Assembly: GCA_902803305.1 (NCBI GenBank)
Contig: CADCPL010000051.1
Span: 1-12,902 of the forward strand
Length of the DNA: 12,902 nucleotides
Direction of reading: 5' to 3'
Source of the DNA: an uncultured Lachnospiraceae bacterium
GTDB taxonomy: Bacteria > Bacillota > Clostridia > Lachnospirales > Lachnospiraceae
Made by a program: the position numbers and the translations under genes. Under the pieces are notes generated by a model. The model saw nothing but the letters and a program-made list of their open reading frames with translations, did not search any database and was not told the origin of the DNA. Of the stretch, positions 11,698-12,902 are shown one piece after another (positions within the stretch are counted from its first letter, which is position 1; each line of letters starts with the position of its first letter).

Positions 11698-12902
11698 CTA
11701 CAGAATTTCCTCCAAAACAGCGGCCGCGCCTGCGATCATATCATTTATACCTGCGGGATTCTTGCCGCCGGCCTGTGCCATATTGGGACGTCCGCCTCCG
11801 CCTCCGCCTACCATGGGCGCAAGCTTCTTGATAAGATTCCCTGCATGAGCACCTGCTTCCACTGCTCCGTCAGCTGCCATGACAACAAGATTTACCTTGC
11901 CGTCGTTTTCCGAACACAGCACAAATACTCCGCGAGGATACTTTTCTTTCATCTGATCGGCAAGGTCTCTCAGCGCATTCATATCTGCCGCGGGAACGGC
12001 AGTTGCGATAAGGCTGAGACCTTTTACATCACAGACTTTGGAATCCATATCACCGACCGAGTCCTTTGCCATCTTGGAACGAAGCGATTCAAGTTCGCTT
12101 CCGAGGCTCTTTATCTCGGCATTCATCTTGGTCAGTCTGTCCGAAAGCGTAGCGGGTGTTGCTTTTACAACTGCAGCCGCATCACTCAGATCCGCCTCGA
12201 TCTTCCTGTAATACTCAAGGACACTCGTACCCGTGATACCTTCTATTCTTCTGACTCCCGCAGCTATTCCGCTTTCGGAAAGTATCTTGAACGAATGTAT
12301 CTTACCTGTTGAAGACACATGAGTTCCTCCGCACAGCTCCTTGGAAAAATCTCCCATGCCTACAACTCTTACGACATCCCCGTATTTTTCTCCGAACAGT
12401 GCCATCGCACCTGTTTTCTTTGCTTCCTCTATCGACATCACATCGGTGACTACTTCAAGATCCTCCATGATCTTCGCATTGACGATATCTTCAGCCTTGA
12501 GTATCTCTTCATGTGTCATAGCGCGGTCAAACGAAAAATCAAACCTTGTTCTTTCGCCGTCCTGATATGAACCCTGCTGCTTGACCCCGTCTCCGAGAAC
12601 GGTCTGAAGCGCTTTCTGAAGCAGATGCGTTGCCGAATGGTTCATGCATGTACGCATTCTGTTAGCTTTATCAACCGAAAGCTTAACCTCTTCTCCGACC
12701 GTAAACTGTCCGGACGTAACGGTTCCGACATGCCCGACTCTTCCTCCGGGAAGCTTTATCGTGTCACTTACCGTGAATTCGCCTTTCCCCGATATCACAC
12801 CGAAATCACCTTTCTGTCCGCCCATCGTAGCGTAAAAAGGTGTGTTATCCGTAACTATGATGCATTCGCTGCCGGCGCCTGCATTATCCACAAGCTTGTC
12901 CG
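11698..12902 (-). CDS. alaS: Alanyl-tRNA synthetase, C-terminal part (partial, 5' end outside window)
   Basis: AlaRS charges tRNA-Ala and clears mischarged Ser/Gly-tRNA-Ala. The last 400 residues are present, and the gene runs off the window edge, so the catalytic domain is absent only because of the cut. Counting from the Val codon at 12891, the fragment shows the start of the editing region (NTPFYATMGGQKGD, 16-29), the editing-site zinc ligands H85 and H89 (NHSATHLL) and C187 and H191 (CGGTHV). RRIEGITG and a coiled segment follow, then the C-Ala (DHHA1) domain with its Gly-rich loop (GGGGGGRPNMAQAGG). The frame continues without interruption to 12902, so the GTG at 12891 is not a real start. 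No convincing terminator follows the stop. Confidence 0.98.
   Translation of the reverse strand, partial: DKLVDNAGAGSECIIVTDNTPFYATMGGQKGDFGVISGKGEFTVSDTIKLPGGRVGHVGTVTSGQFTVGEEVKLSVDKANRMRTCMNHSATHLLQKALQTVLGDGVKQQGSYQDGERTRFDFSFDRAMTHEEILKAEDIVNAKIMEDLEVVTDVMSIEEAKKTGAMALFGEKYGDVVRVVGMGDFSKELCGGTHVSSTGKIHSFKILSESGIAAGVRRIEGITGTSVLEYYRKIEADLSDAAAVVKATPATLSDRLTKMNAEIKSLGSELESLRSKMAKDSVGDMDSKVCDVKGLSLIATAVPAADMNALRDLADQMKEKYPRGVFVLCSENDGKVNLVVMAADGAVEAGAHAGNLIKKLAPMVGGGGGGRPNMAQAGGKNPAGINDMIAGAAAVLEEIL

Overview
The window is a stretch of chromosomal DNA at about 45% G+C (an estimate, not computed), and every gene I can support reads on the minus strand. Protein types, strong GGAGG ribosome-binding sites and gene order (flavoprotein, cmk, ispH, S1; scpA-scpB; an mmd-type decarboxylase operon) point to an anaerobic Clostridia member, most likely Lachnospiraceae. 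That placement is inferred from gene content and no 16S is present. No non-coding gap exceeds 130 bases. I see no rRNA, tRNA, CRISPR array, insertion sequence or phage gene.

Layout in the direction of transcription (high to low coordinates): (1) the C-terminal 400 residues of alanyl-tRNA synthetase (alaS), cut by the window edge. (2) rpsU (ribosomal protein S21) with its own strong promoter and its own terminator. (3) A three-gene unit from an extended -10 promoter: a membrane-anchored metallophosphoesterase, then scpA and scpB (condensin partners of SMC), closed by a terminator that begins at the scpB stop codon. (4) A five-gene operon with its own promoter and terminator: a CoA-type carboxyltransferase, a lipoprotein-like gamma subunit (OadG family), a biotin carrier, the Na+-pumping beta subunit (OadB), and a pyruvate/oxaloacetate-type (5S/OadA) carboxyltransferase. 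(5) A TetR-family regulator, an HI0933-type flavoprotein, cytidylate kinase, IspH and the start of ribosomal protein S1, tightly packed.

How the genes work together: block 4 has every part of a biotin-dependent, sodium-translocating decarboxylase, but with two carboxyltransferase types. One is like MmdA/12S and the other like OadA/5S. The order CT-gamma-biotin-beta matches mmd operons, with a 5S gene appended. No biotin carboxylase is encoded here, so the complex should move carboxyl groups between an acyl-CoA, a 2-oxoacid and the Na+ pump rather than spend ATP. The rest of the window is housekeeping: translation (alaS, rpsU, S1), chromosome segregation (scpAB), nucleotide and isoprenoid synthesis (cmk, ispH).

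The most interesting points are the composite decarboxylase/transcarboxylase operon with a divergent CoA-side subunit, the gamma subunit carrying an extra lipoprotein domain, and two similar structured intergenic elements (scpA/scpB and flavoprotein/cmk) that pair a Shine-Dalgarno-like purine run with a downstream TCCTT. I found no clear sign of a wholly unknown system.
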